A DNA stretch of 64,000 nucleotides, taken from the NCBI GenBank assembly GCA_026686845.1, contig JAIVEN010000004.1, positions 10,634,827-10,698,826 of the forward strand, written 5' to 3'. This stretch comes from Adenanthera pavonina. Lineage: Eukaryota; Streptophyta; Magnoliopsida; Fabales; Fabaceae. The stretch's first letter is position 1. Every line of letters begins with the position of its first letter. Under the pieces are notes generated by a model, which did not search any database, was not told the origin of the DNA, and was given only the letters and a program-made list of their open reading frames with translations. Shown in pieces: positions 50,301-56,446 of this stretch. The translations under genes and the position numbers were made by a program.

Positions 50301-53300
50301 ATGTCTATTTTGTACTAGGGTCATTATATCTTGTAGTTTAAAAGAAAAAAAATAATAGCTGCACATTATAACTTGTTGAAGTGTACCTTGTAGGTTATTG
50401 AGGCCGAGATCTAAATATTGAAGCATAATCAAGTTTCCAATACTGCTTGGTATGTAGCCTGCCATATCATAATTAACAATGAAAATAAAATATTGCTATT
50501 GATGCTGATGTACAGAAAATTATATTAAAAATTTCTAACTTATTTACTAAAAGATGACAACTTCAGTTCTCTCTGCAATGTTTCAAAACAAATGGTATGA
50601 ACCCAAAATCTTATTTGGCAAAAAATGATAGATTTTATAGTTCTGGAATTTCTAGAAATGTACTAAGGTGATAGTATATAACTTTGCGGAGATGATTACC
50701 ACAACCCTTCAATCGGTAAAATCAAAATATAATATCTGCTAACGAGCTCATCTACTTTTTTTTTGGTTTGGCCAAATGAATTCATCTATTTAAAATAGAT
50801 GGAATGGTTTTCCAGGATCATATTTATTTACTTAACCACCTTAGGAGTTAACTTTCAAATCCAAACTCATTTTTACACGTCTCAATTTAAATAATATTTA
50901 TGAAAAAAAAAAAAAAATAAAACATCGATCCCTCATATTTTTCACTTGTACTAAAGTTTGTAACAAATTTTATATGACCCAAAATTAAAAGAGAGACAAG
51001 AAAAGCACAAAAATAAAAAAGAAATGATAGAAGCACATTATAAATTGTTGGAAGTATACCTTGAAAGTTATTGTCATGAAGATCTAACCATCGAAGCATG
51101 CTCAAGTTTCCAACATTGCTTGGTATGTAACCTGCAATATGATAACAACGAAAATAAAACAATGCCGTGCTGATGTATAGAAAACCATATGAAAGATAAA
51201 TGAATATAACTTACGTATTTACAAGAAAAAATGACAACTTGAGGTCGGAGATGAAGAATGAATAGTTTTAGATAATCAAGATTTTAAATAAAAATATTTT
51301 TAGAATATTTTAGATTTAATTTAGGGTTTATATTTTATTTTTTATTTTATAATTTCTTTTTCTTTAAGTTTAAGTTCAAATTATTTTAGATTTTTTTTAC
51401 TTTAGGTTTAAGTTATTTCTATTTGAATAATTGTGTTAGGGCTCTATAAGTAGCTCTAGAGTTTCTTTCATTATCAGACCTTATTGATAAATTGAATAAT
51501 AGAGTTTTGAGCATAACTCTCTCTCTTTCTCTCTTCTCCTATGTTCTCCTATTTTCTCTCGAGTTCTTTTTTTTCGTCCTTTCTATCTACTTTTCTCTTT
51601 GAGTTTTTCATTTTCTCCCTTTTATGTTCTGTCCACCCTCTCTCCCTTCCTATCCTTTTTATATCATTTGACATCATATCCAGTTTCTTTACATATCCCG
51701 TGCGCTAGTGCATCCTAGAGACTTCTAAGTCCACCATGCCTAAAAATTCCTAAATAACCCAACAAAGCCTTGAAGAAGTTGAAAGGAGTAGTGGAGAGTT
51801 TGTGGATCAAATGCTAGAATCTCTGCAAACTGAGATGAAGCAAGATCAAGAAGAAGTGAACCGTAAGTTTGAAAAGTAGGAAAAATTATATAAGGAAATA
51901 ATACAATTTATAAACATGATGAGCAAGCAACTTTTAGGTAAAATAATACAAGATATACTTGGAATTCTTAATGTTCGCACAGAGATCAACTTAAGAGTGA
52001 TGCTTCCATTTACCACAGACATATGAAAGCTTGTAGAAGGAATGGGCTCTAAAACAATATCCACTAATGGAAGTTGTGATATCTAAGGTTGTTGATTTTG
52101 GGTCTCAGTTTCATCTTGTTTTTGTGCCACCTCATTCATATATTACACTGCCTATTGTGGATCGAGAAGCAGAATGTTCTCTCACTTGGTGATTTTTTCC
52201 ATCATTATCTTCTTCATTGGAAGGAATTTCTAGAATTGAATAATCTTTGGATTTCTATAGAAAATATCTCTTTGCTCAGATCCCATCTTTCACTATCTTG
52301 CTTGTTGGAAATGTTTCACAAATTTAGATGTTATATGGAATATTAACTCTCTAGAAGAGAGTTCATTTGGGGGAAAATGATAGAGAATGAATAATTCTAG
52401 ATAACTAGGATTTTAAACAAAATTATTTTTAGGATATTTAGATTATATTTTAGATTTAATTTGGATTTATATTTTATCTTTTATTCATTTCCTATTTTAT
52501 AATTTCTTTTTCTTTAAGTTTATATTAGAATTATTCTAGGTTTTTCTTTTACTTTAGGTTTAAGTTATTTCTATTTGAATAATTGTGCTAGGGCTCTATA
52601 TGTAGCTCTAGAGTTTCTTTCATTGTCAAACCTTATTGATGAGTTGAAAAATAGAGTATTTGAGTATAATTTTCTCTCTTTCCCTCTCCCCATGTGTTCT
52701 CCTACTTTTTTCCCCTTGAGTTCTTCTTTTTCTTCCCCTTTTTATCTACTTTTCTCTATGAGTTTTTCTTTTTCTACCTCTTATTTTTTGTCTACCCTCT
52801 CTCCCTCCTTCTCCTTTTTATATCATTCTGTGCAGTGTTGGGAAACAAATGGTATTAACCTAGAAACTTATTTGGCGAAAGGAGGGAAATTATATAGTTT
52901 GGAAATTTTTGATAGGGAGAGTATGAGATGCTCAATAGTATTTAAGTGGATTGATTTTTTCATCACAACAGTTAGTTTTTGGGGGAGGGTTTCCCATTTT
53001 ACTTAGCTACCCATCAATTTCTCAAAATGTGTAAATGTATAAAAGTGATAGTATATATTGTGGAGATGATTGATCATGTATAACATACGACTTTGTTAGA
53101 AACAAAATATAATAACTGTTAACAAATTCAGCTGTTTAAAATATATAGACAGAATGATTTTTCATGTTCATGTTTATTTAGTAAACAACTTTAAGGAGTT
53201 AAATGCAAATCCAAACTCATTTTCGTGCGTCTCAATTAAAATTATTATAATATCTAAGGAAATAAAAAATAAAAGGTTATTTATATTTTTCTACTAAACT

Positions 53301-56300
53301 GTGTAACAAATTATGTATACATATACACGCACACCGTTGTTAAACAACTGTTCTTTCTTCTTCTTCTTTTTTAATGCCAATTAAACAAAAAGTTACTTTA
53401 AAAAAATTCAATTATTTAAATTTAGATGAAAAAGATTATTCAAATAACTTTTAAAGAGTTATTTGACATAGTTGTTAGTTCTAGTGAATACGATGAACTT
53501 AAAAATAAGGTTATATTTCTGATATAAAAAAAAAAGAATAAGGTTATATTTCCACGAAGGTCGTTTCATGCAATGTGTAAAACGTTTCCATATTAAAATT
53601 ATTTTAGTTCAGCGTCTTTGATTCACAAAAATAACGCAACACTGAGAGGAATTATGCATCACGGGGACGGACCCACGTTATAGGATTTAGGGGCCCCAAT
53701 GACAACATCCATTTTCCCAAGACACGGGTCTCTCTCCTGCTAGAGCCCCTCTTGTCACGTTACTACCTTAATATGATTTAATTTTTAATTAAAAATTATA
53801 TTTATATATAAATTATATATTTTTAGAAATCATACATATATATATTTTATATGATTTTAAATTTTTTATTTATTAAAATAATACAATATAGTAAAAATTA
53901 AATCTTTATAATTTGTAGTTTTATATAGTATTTTAGTAATTAATAAAAATATTACAAAATTTTAAAACTACATAAAATAAATATATATATATAATTTTTA
54001 CCAAATTTATTTTTTATTTATAATTTTTACCAAAAAAAAAATTACCACAAGAGTGCGATGGCAGTAGGTTTGTCGGTAAGAGAGACCGGACCCCACGTTC
54101 CCAACCATAAACTTTAGTACAACATTTATGGCACACGTATGACTTCCATTTTTCAATCTCCTATGTCTCAGACGTCTACTAACTAGTGGCCTCTTATTTT
54201 TCTTTAAAATCTAAAATATATATCCAAAATATATATATAAAGATAAATTTGTATATAATATGCAAAACTAACATCCACAAATTATGCTTCATCTCCAATA
54301 TATATATATTAACAAAGATAATTGTAGGCATTTGATGAGAAAGCTTGTTAGCATGTAAGGTCATAATTTCCAAATTTTGAAGACCACCAATTTCTTTAGT
54401 AACATCTCTTGCAATATGGTTAAAAAAACTCAAATGAACAGGACAAAAACTAAACGGAAAAACGACATATTTATTTATGATGATATAGAGAAAACCATTT
54501 AAAAGCGATGAAAATCATAGTTACAAGCACCTCGATCCATACCTTGCAAGTAATTCTGACCAAGTTGTACCTCTTGGAGCATAGTCAAGTTTCCTATGCT
54601 TGTTGGTATGTGGCCAGACAATTTATTAACACTTAAGTATATAAGTTTCATATTTGTAAGATTGCCAATTGCTCTGAAAATATCTCCTGCATTATGGCAA
54701 CAAAAATTTATTTATTTAGAATTGATAAGGGTAATATTCCATGAGTTCGCAATTTTATTGATTCTCACTGTCCATTGGCAAGATTGGTTTTTTCTGAACT
54801 TCGCATTTATTTTGGAAAAAAAAATTGAAATCTCCATTCAAATGCATACGATTATAGTTCAATTATTTAAAATTTTATATATATGATGTTTCAGAATCTT
54901 ACTTATTTAGCTAGACACATTTTAATGTGCCTTAAATCAAATTAAAACCATAATGATGCTTATGATTGAAGTTAGATTTCCTTTTTTCTCTGCAAGAGTG
55001 GCTTTCCAAACAAACAAAAGCCACGAGATATTTCCGAATCCAGAATGACTGAAATAAAGAATAACTAAAGACTTGTTCTTTTGCATAACGAATTATATAA
55101 AAACACAAATCCGTAATATAAGCTTTGAATATCAAAATAAAAATATATATTAATATTAATATATAAATACCAACTTATGACATGACCACAAAATCAATTC
55201 TATAAAATAGTAAATAATTTCCTCGCTGAAAAACAATTTAAAAAAAGGAAAATATCAATTAGTTTGTCTATCTTAAATAAAAATATTTAGAAATAACTAT
55301 TTAAAAGTTATCAGACACAATAATTTTTTTCTCGTGAAGATAATTTAAATATAGAAGTATGCATCAACGAAGTTATATGCAAGGCGTGAACCGTTTCAGT
55401 GTAGAAAAGTTTTAGCTCAAGGCTGTAACATTTCCACAAATTGAATACAGTTGTAGGAATGGTTAAAATGATAATCATCCAAAGAACTATGTAGATGAAT
55501 TTATATTGACTACAGTTACACCAAAGCCACATATACTAAAGGTAAATCAAAGTTTAAAAAAGAAATAGTAAATAGCTTACTTTAAAACACTAACTTATAC
55601 TTTAAAGTTGATTGAAATGGTTTCAAAAAATATTTCACATTTAACACTGTGAAATAGAAGAAATGAATATAACACATATAATACAAGACATACCTGCTAA
55701 GGAGTTGTAAGACAAGTGGATAAACTCAAGTGAGGTTAAGTTGGAAATAGTTGGAGGTATTGTTCCTGAAAGCTTGTTCCTTGAAATGCGCAAAACCTTC
55801 AATTGTTGAAGCTGTCCAATCTCAACTGGAATTGATCCTTCGATAAAATTATGTGTCCAATCCAAAGTCTCTAACTTTGACAAATTGAATACACTTGGAG
55901 GAATAGTACCCCTAAAACTATTATTGCGAAGATTCAAGTGTTGAAGTGCAAATAAGTTGCCAAACCAAGTTGGAATTTCTCCATTGAATTCATTATAGCT
56001 CAAGTTGAGAATTTTCAACTTGCTTAAATGAAGCAGCTCTTTTGGCAGCTCTCCAGAGAAGTTGTTGCTATGAAGGTCAAGTTCGACTAGGAATGATAAA
56101 TTCCCAACTTGTGCAGGTAAGATGCCCTTGAGACCCATCTCAGCAAGATTCAAGATTCTTACTCTATGATGGTGAGCATCACACATAACCCCAACCCAAT
56201 TGCAAACGGAAGAAGAGTTGGACCAGTTACCCAAGTGATTGTAAGGGTCCTTAACAGAAAATTTGAAAGCAAGAAGTGCCATTTCATCATTCATAGTGAA

Positions 56301-56384
56301 ATTGGCATGACATAAAGAGGGGCAAACCATGAGACAAAGCAATGAGAACATGGAGAAGGAGAAATGAAAACAAAGATTTGCCAT
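17015..56384 (-). CDS. LRR-XII receptor-like kinase gene (multi-exon locus, probably disrupted)
   Basis: Whole-locus entry. Supported coding exons, 5' to 3' on the minus strand: 56384-55694, 54686-54543, 51131-51060, 50458-50387, 36993-36922, 35546-35256, 24294-24223, about 19610-18010, and 17382-17015. All splice junctions I could read are phase 1 (codon split after its first base), so the internal exons of 144, 72, 72, 72, 291 and 72 bp can be added or skipped without changing frame. The product would be a plasma-membrane pattern-recognition receptor: signal peptide, LRR cap, roughly 25 LRRs, one membrane helix and a non-RD kinase, as in Xa21, EFR and FLS2, which sense microbial peptides. 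Three decayed LRR exons lie among the good ones. The join into the large 3' exon lacks a phase-correct acceptor and carries a stop and a frameshift, so full-length expression is doubtful. Introns reach 13.4 kb and are filled with transposons. Confidence 0.8.
18010..19610 (-). CDS. Large LRR / transmembrane / kinase N-lobe exon, damaged 5' edge
   Basis: From about 19550 the frame is open to the donor after 18010. It encodes nine 24-residue LRRs of the plant type (GxIPxxLGNLxxLxxLxLxxN), a capping segment (GGVFKNLTVESFMMNEALCG), a membrane helix (about 18640-18710, LLLLKCILPIVVSTILIVLG) and the kinase N-lobe. Kinase landmarks: glycine loop GRGSYGVV, lysine in VAFK, helix-C glutamate in FEVEC, HCDLKPSN (a non-RD loop, C before D) and DFG. 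All catalytic residues are present. The 5' edge is broken. The upstream LRR reads ISMEMGKL-stop-KLEILHLSK in one frame, and a run of ten A (minus strand; plus-strand T run 19557-19566) shifts it out of the frame used afterwards. No AG in the right phase is visible near 19555-19635, only a degenerate GCATCTAG. The exon may once have begun near 19630. Confidence 0.85.
19636..20731. other. Intron sequence, nothing recognised
   Basis: Part of the intron between the 72-bp exon at 24223-24294 and the large 3' exon. AT-rich, with no clear transposon ends and no LRR exon remnant seen. Confidence 0.4.
20737..23298 (+). mobile_element. Family-1 solo LTR with perfect TSD (intronic)
   Basis: It starts TGTAACAACCCTCAGCAT and ends GGTCATTACA. 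The 5-bp duplication ATTAT lies at 20732-20736 and 23299-23303. Length 2562 bp. Family landmarks in order: AACAGGAAGTATACTTGATG, 'ctctgctagggc', GGTAAGTGGTTCTTGCTCTC, 'aaggtaactaggtgtttgtg', 'tcacgatatc', 'aacatttcaggtgaagactctg' and 'tgctcatcggaagtttgcc'. No paired LTR or internal domain, so it is a solo LTR left by unequal recombination. It lies in the antisense orientation to the kinase gene. Confidence 0.9.
23304..24070. other. Intron sequence, nothing recognised
   Basis: Remainder of the intron on the 5' side (gene sense) of the solo LTR, with a TA run at 23441-23455. No gene or element boundary could be fixed. Confidence 0.4.
24122..24170 (-). pseudogene. Truncated duplicate of the 72-bp LRR exon
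   Basis: The minus strand reads AACTTGACTATGCTTCAA... to a good donor TTTCAAG|GTATGC at 24122, matching the 3' two thirds of the exon at 24223-24294. The 5' part and acceptor are missing and 2 bp are lost within the LRR. It belongs to a ~101-bp tandem duplication: 24071-24170 repeats 24172-24275, both beginning CATATTAAAAGAAAAGT. If ever spliced in, it would shift the frame. Confidence 0.7.
24223..24294 (-). CDS. Single-LRR 72-bp exon (receptor kinase)
   Basis: Acceptor TTGCAG|GA and donor TTTAAAG|GTATGC bound exactly 72 bp, encoding one LRR of the form YIPRDIGNLTMLQELLLGNN plus four residues. Phase 1 at both ends. It is the same exon type as 36922-36993, 50387-50458 and 51060-51131. It lies between the 291-bp exon (35256-35546, 11.0-kb intron) and the large 3' exon. 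Confidence 0.8.
24611..24780. mobile_element. Foldback fragment with TTGTTGGTG / CACCAACAA motifs
   Basis: Short inverted motifs TTTGTTGGTGATT...ATCACCAACAAA at 24615-24649, and ACATTTTGTTGGTGG...TTTGCCAACAAA at 24745-24781. Same architecture as the CACTA subterminal regions at 6072-6456 and 60060-60602, with a different core word. No terminal CACTA found. Confidence 0.4.
25554..27242. mobile_element. Long inverted-repeat element containing a gag pseudogene
   Basis: About 215 bp at the left end (from TGTAATATACTGAAATTTC) is the imperfect reverse complement of the right end (...GAAATTTTTAAATAG on the minus strand). Shared blocks include AGTATAAGATGTGTATGG and AGAGAAAGAATTTATTGCAT. Flanks repeat: TATAG at 25549-25553 and 27243-27247, or, with a slightly shorter element, the 11-bp ATATATAGTGT at 25546-25556 and 27240-27250. 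The arms resemble the start of family-2 copies (compare 44272). It is either a Mutator-like element with long arms and a 9-11-bp duplication, or a pair of inverted LTR pieces. The interior holds a decayed gag. Confidence 0.6.
26531..26976 (+). pseudogene. Ty3/gypsy-like gag 5' part, riddled with stops but in one frame
   Basis: The frame from ATG 26531 (MVHTKRQTRVKTLEQ) continues without a frameshift to LEKIFRSMGYIFKMKVLLATYM and STKEANRW, a recognisable plant gypsy gag core. About a dozen TAA/TAG/TGA codons interrupt it. Many sit where CAA, CAG or TGG would be expected, i.e. C-to-T (or G-to-A) decay. It ends where the right inverted arm begins. Confidence 0.7.
28034..28308. mobile_element. 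CACTA-like foldback insertion in the broken LTR
   Basis: Repeated TTGGCATTT...AAATGCCAACT inverted motifs (about seven half-sites) interrupt LTR sequence that is continuous in the copies at 12160-12260 and 43430-43480. Motif wording matches 6072-6456. Exact termini and duplication not resolved. Confidence 0.5.
29592..32669 (+). mobile_element. Family-2 LTR-like element, about 3.1 kb
   Basis: It starts TGTAACATATAAATTTTC and ends near GAGGCGTTATA. It splits family-1 LTR sequence ('tttgcggta' on the left, 'gtattgtcgcaac' on the right). Flanking 5-mers GTACA and GTATT match only in part. Homologous blocks to 42355-43304 and 44272-50325 include 'gtccttaagtgtaat', 'catgttggac..aatggaat', 'gtgagccccacataaag', the 'gaggagagagag' stretch and 'aatgagggctttg'. 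No conserved ORF. Confidence 0.55.
32876..33996. mobile_element. Inverted and nested family-1 LTR fragments
   Basis: 33730 downwards on the minus strand begins TGTAACACCCAAATTT and runs through family-1 5' landmarks ('tagggttttgactttc', 'tttgaggtaatgtgg') to about 33000. 32876-32935 is a plus-strand family-1 piece ('gttagaatgcttcaatgaag'). 33731-33996 is a plus-strand 3' tail ending TAGGGTGTTACA. The arrangement implies at least two insertion or rearrangement steps. No gene. Confidence 0.45.
33997..35255. other. Intron sequence with a GC-rich palindrome
   Basis: AT-rich intron 3' (gene sense) of the 291-bp exon. The only GC-rich island is around 34810-34865, with the 16-bp palindrome GGGGGCCATGGCCCCC at 34823-34838. 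A copy of the repeated intron module described under findings lies near 34985-35075. Confidence 0.4.
35256..35546 (-). CDS. Four-LRR 291-bp exon (receptor kinase)
   Basis: Acceptor CATTGCAG|GA and donor TTCACAG|GTGTGT bound 291 bp (97 codons, phase 1 at both ends). The translation carries four LRRs: HIPTEIGNLQNLEVLLLD..., QIPSRIFNISKLEIITLG..., SLPSNICHGLPKLEFLGLH..., ALPSDWTQCKELILLKLE. The third has the one-residue longer form common in LRR-XII receptors. The first LRR (EIGNLQNLE) is the type found decayed at 54290-54408 and 36722-36780; this is the only intact copy. Confidence 0.85.
35547..36454. other. Intron sequence
   Basis: AT-rich, with a TA run at 36010-36027. Parts resemble the introns at 37090-37430 and 54930-55215 (for example 'acaattgttct...tttaccct', and the repeated intron module at about 36180-36250). 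No element boundary fixed. Confidence 0.45.
36455..36721. mobile_element. Mini CACTA-like element disrupting an LRR exon
   Basis: Ends CATTACTACAGATTTGGGCA at 36455 and ...TTTTCGTAGTAGTG at 36721. Length 267 bp, with interior inverted motifs around TTCGGGAACG, AACGTTC and GAACGTT. A fragment of the same family ends GTAGTAGTG at 59168. The left terminus is CATTA instead of CACTA and the 3-bp flanks (CAA/CAC) differ by one base, so the element is old. It abuts LRR exon sequence at 36722. Confidence 0.65.
36722..36780 (-). pseudogene. LRR exon truncated by a transposon
   Basis: On the minus strand, an acceptor TTGCCAG before 36780 leads into an in-frame ARNISKEIGDLQHLKVLCF, matching the first LRR of the 291-bp exon (HIPTEIGNLQNLEVL). 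Homology stops exactly where the CACTA-like element begins. The rest of the exon and its donor are gone. Confidence 0.75.
36922..36993 (-). CDS. Single-LRR 72-bp exon (receptor kinase)
   Basis: Acceptor TTTTTCAG|GT and donor TTAAAAG|GTATAC, exactly 72 bp, phase 1. It encodes HIPRGIGNLTLLQKLYLEFS plus four residues. Same exon type as those at 24223, 50387 and 51060. The intron on its 5' side (gene sense) is 13.4 kb. Confidence 0.8.
36994..37500. other. Intron sequence
   Basis: AT-rich. It contains the repeated intron module at about 37360-37425 and an A/G run at 37437-37467. No gene. Confidence 0.4.
37500..38900 (-). pseudogene. Ty1/copia pol 3' part, minus strand
   Basis: Minus-strand conceptual fragments, in order: PYLNAIGALMYLANLT...PNIAFAIN (about 38780-38650, the end of the copia reverse transcriptase), LIGYADVGYLFDPHKA (about 38555-38508) and LFTCEGTTMSWCSTKQTLVA with HAEIIEVHKE (38480-38380, RNase H). 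Frameshifts and stops interrupt them. Downstream on the same strand come AGGGGGAG (38039-38047) and AAGGGGAG (37852-37860) polypurine tracts and copia-typical leader/LTR sequence. A degraded copia element, antisense to no host exon. Confidence 0.75.
38901..40440. other. Degenerate retroelement-like sequence, no intact ORF
   Basis: Position just before a pol tail and LTR suggests a decayed Ty3/gypsy internal region. I could not identify protease, reverse transcriptase or integrase motifs with confidence. Confidence 0.35.
40441..40485 (+). pseudogene. Ty3/gypsy polyprotein C-terminal tail
   Basis: The stretch reads VFNFKDEIPKR, with a stop and then a purine-rich tract running into TGTAACATCC. 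Plant gypsy polyproteins commonly end ...NFEDEIPL... immediately before the 3' LTR, so this short piece ties the TGTAAC-type LTRs here to Ty3/gypsy. Confidence 0.6.
40486..43530 (+). mobile_element. Family-1-type 3' LTR, broken
   Basis: It starts TGTAACATCCCACAT directly after the pol tail. It contains the family landmarks 'aaggtaattagggagtatttct' (42096-42120) and, after an insertion at 42355-43304, 'gtacataaggccttgtg' and 'atttaggtggtttaagg' (43345-43485). It is cut near 43530 by a family-2 copy, so the 3' terminus is absent. Confidence 0.55.
42355..43304 (+). mobile_element. Family-2 fragment nested in the LTR
   Basis: It starts TGTAACATCCATC and shares 'aggccattaagtgtaat', 'gacatgttggacctaatgg', 'gtgagtcctacataaag' and an AG-rich block with 29592-32669. 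Flanks TTGAC (42350-42354) and TTGTC (43305-43309) differ by one base, so they may be an aged target-site duplication. It appears 3'-truncated relative to the 3.1-kb copy. Confidence 0.45.
43531..44271 (+). mobile_element. Family-2 fragment, tandem with the next copy
   Basis: About 700 bp closely parallels 44305-45010: 'gagataaaat(a)tgaaaatta', 'tttttgtccc', 'ggcccta/gggtccca', 'agtaaatacaaatcc', 'gtaaccgatac/gcaaccaacac', and 'atttattctcactccc'. Its own TGTAA terminus is missing, so it is a partial copy next to the one starting at 44272. Confidence 0.55.
46937..49124 (+). mobile_element. Inner family-1 solo LTR with perfect TSD
   Basis: It starts TGTAACGCCCCTCATG and ends GTAGGATGTTACA. The duplication AAGAC lies at 46932-46936 and 49125-49129. 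Length 2188 bp. It retains more CG dinucleotides and GC-rich blocks (for example GCGCCGCGGCG near 47029 and GCGGCCGC near 48982) than the outer copy, consistent with a younger insertion with less deamination. No coding region; the 103-codon ORF at 46868-47179 crosses the element boundary and is not a gene. Confidence 0.9.
47979..48142 (+). repeat. Minisatellite inside the inner solo LTR
   Basis: Five imperfect copies of TGTTAGGGAGGATAAGGATGG plus a variable 10-20-bp TG/TA spacer, period roughly 30-40 bp. The region replaces the stretch that in other copies holds 'gaaggagagccatgatcc', so the array is specific to this copy. Confidence 0.75.
50387..50458 (-). CDS. Single-LRR 72-bp exon (receptor kinase)
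   Basis: Acceptor ATGGCAG|GC and donor CTACAAG|GTACAC, exactly 72 bp, phase 1. It encodes YIPSSIGNLIMLQYLDLGLN plus four residues. Closest relative is the neighbouring exon at 51060-51131; both sit in a tandem duplication that includes their introns. Confidence 0.8.
50459..51059. repeat. Duplicated intron, one copy without the retrotransposon
   Basis: Sequence 50459-51059 parallels 51132-51251 joined to 52826-53340. Shared stretches: 'ctgatgtacagaaaa', 'atgacaactt', 'caaaacaaatgg/gaaacaaatgg', 'tcatatttatttacttaa/tcatgtttatttagtaaa', 'cgtctcaattt' and 'tgtaacaaattttat'. It is the empty-site allele for the element at 51252-52825. Confidence 0.75.
51060..51131 (-). CDS. Single-LRR 72-bp exon (receptor kinase)
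   Basis: Acceptor ATATTGCAG|GT and donor TTTCAAG|GTATAC, exactly 72 bp, phase 1. It encodes YIPSNVGNLSMLRWLDLHDN plus four residues. The LxxLxLxxN core is complete. Confidence 0.8.
51252..52825 (+). mobile_element. Short LTR retrotransposon with both LTRs, internal deletion
   Basis: Two similar LTRs, 51252-51666 and 52378-52825, each running from (T)GA..AGAATGAATA to CTTTTTATATCA. Just inside the left LTR, TGACATCATATCC (51669-51681) looks like a decayed initiator-tRNA-Met primer site (TGGTATCAGAGCC). The interior (about 710 bp) keeps a gag-start-like coiled segment (LEEVERSSGEFVDQML...) and, after a jump, a chromodomain-like end (HHYLLHWKEFLELNNLW...). GGGGGAAAA precedes the right LTR. Reverse transcriptase and integrase are gone. 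The 3' LTR at 1194-1555 is from the same family. Confidence 0.8.
52826..54289. other. Intron sequence; duplicated part, then AT-rich
   Basis: 52826-53340 is the second half of the duplicated intron. 53640-53770 is a GC-richer island with 'ggggccccaatgac' and 'gagcccctcttgtc', similar in flavour to plant LTR ends, but no boundary was found. 53780-54050 is nearly pure AT. Confidence 0.45.
54290..54408 (-). pseudogene. Decayed LRR exon with a lost splice acceptor
   Basis: On the minus strand the frame DVTKEIGGLQNLEIMTLHAN...QMPTII matches the start of the 291-bp exon. At the expected acceptor the sequence is ATTGCAAGAGATG, where intact paralogues have ATTGCAG|GA: the AG (54410-54409) has become AA. 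The neighbouring AAG would leave the wrong phase. After about 100 bp the homology dissolves and no donor is seen. Confidence 0.75.
54543..54686 (-). CDS. Two-LRR 144-bp exon (receptor kinase)
   Basis: Acceptor ATAATGCAG|GA and donor CTTGCAAG|GTATGG bound 144 bp (2 x 72), phase 1. The two LRRs read DIFRAIGNLTNMKLIYLSVN and HIPTSIGNLTMLQEVQLGQN. The second half is the 72-bp exon type fused, without an intron, to another LRR, so one intron was lost or never gained here. Confidence 0.8.
54687..55693. other. First intron of the receptor kinase
   Basis: 1007 bp with donor GTATGT and acceptor ATAATGCAG. It contains a copy of the repeated intron module at about 55110-55215. No transposon ends recognised. 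Confidence 0.6.
55694..56384 (-). CDS. First exon of the LRR receptor kinase
   Basis: The ATG at 56384-56382 opens a 691-bp exon (230 codons plus one base). Residues 1-26 form a signal peptide (hydrophobic FSFSMFSLLCLMVCPSLC then HA). The LRR N-terminal cap follows (MALLAFKF...HLGNWSNSSSVCNWVGVMC). About six LRRs come next, from RVRILNLAEMGLKG to LEFIHLSYNSLAG, with good LxxLxLxxN spacing and several N-x-S/T glycosylation sites. The donor CAG|GTATGT follows 55694; reading past it meets unrelated sequence and a stop, so this is the true exon end. A TATA box lies 55 bp upstream. The protein would be secreted or membrane-bound through the later helix. Confidence 0.92.
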
Positions 56385-56438
56385 GTTGGATAGGCTTAAG
56401 GCTTCTTAGACTAAAGAGGAAGGAGGAGAAGGCCACAC

Positions 56439-56446
56439 TTTATATA
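56439..56446 (-). promoter_or_regulatory. TATA box of the receptor kinase gene
   Basis: On the minus strand TATATAAA lies 55 bp before the ATG, followed by a pyrimidine-rich CTTCTCCTCCTTCCTC leader. Position and wording fit a plant core promoter; the transcription start would be near 56410. Confidence 0.6.

Larger units (their letters stand above)
44272..50325 (+). mobile_element. Family-2 element split by a solo LTR
   Basis: It starts TGTAATATCCTTAAAA. It is interrupted at 45438-49960 and resumes at 49961 with sequence matching 31140-31400 ('ggatccaagaagaatag', 'atgagggggctttg', 'ctaggatgtctattttg'). The right end near 50325 is estimated. It lies in the 13.4-kb intron, antisense to the kinase gene. 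Confidence 0.55.

Noticed and set aside
52575..53006. 143-codon plus-strand ORF rich in Ser/Phe/Leu
   Set aside because: It comes from the pyrimidine-rich 3' LTR of the element ending at 52825 and runs past its end; low-complexity translation.
55311..55532. 73-codon minus-strand ORF between exons 1 and 2
   Set aside because: No LRR pattern, lies wholly in the first intron, and lacks splice signals in phase.
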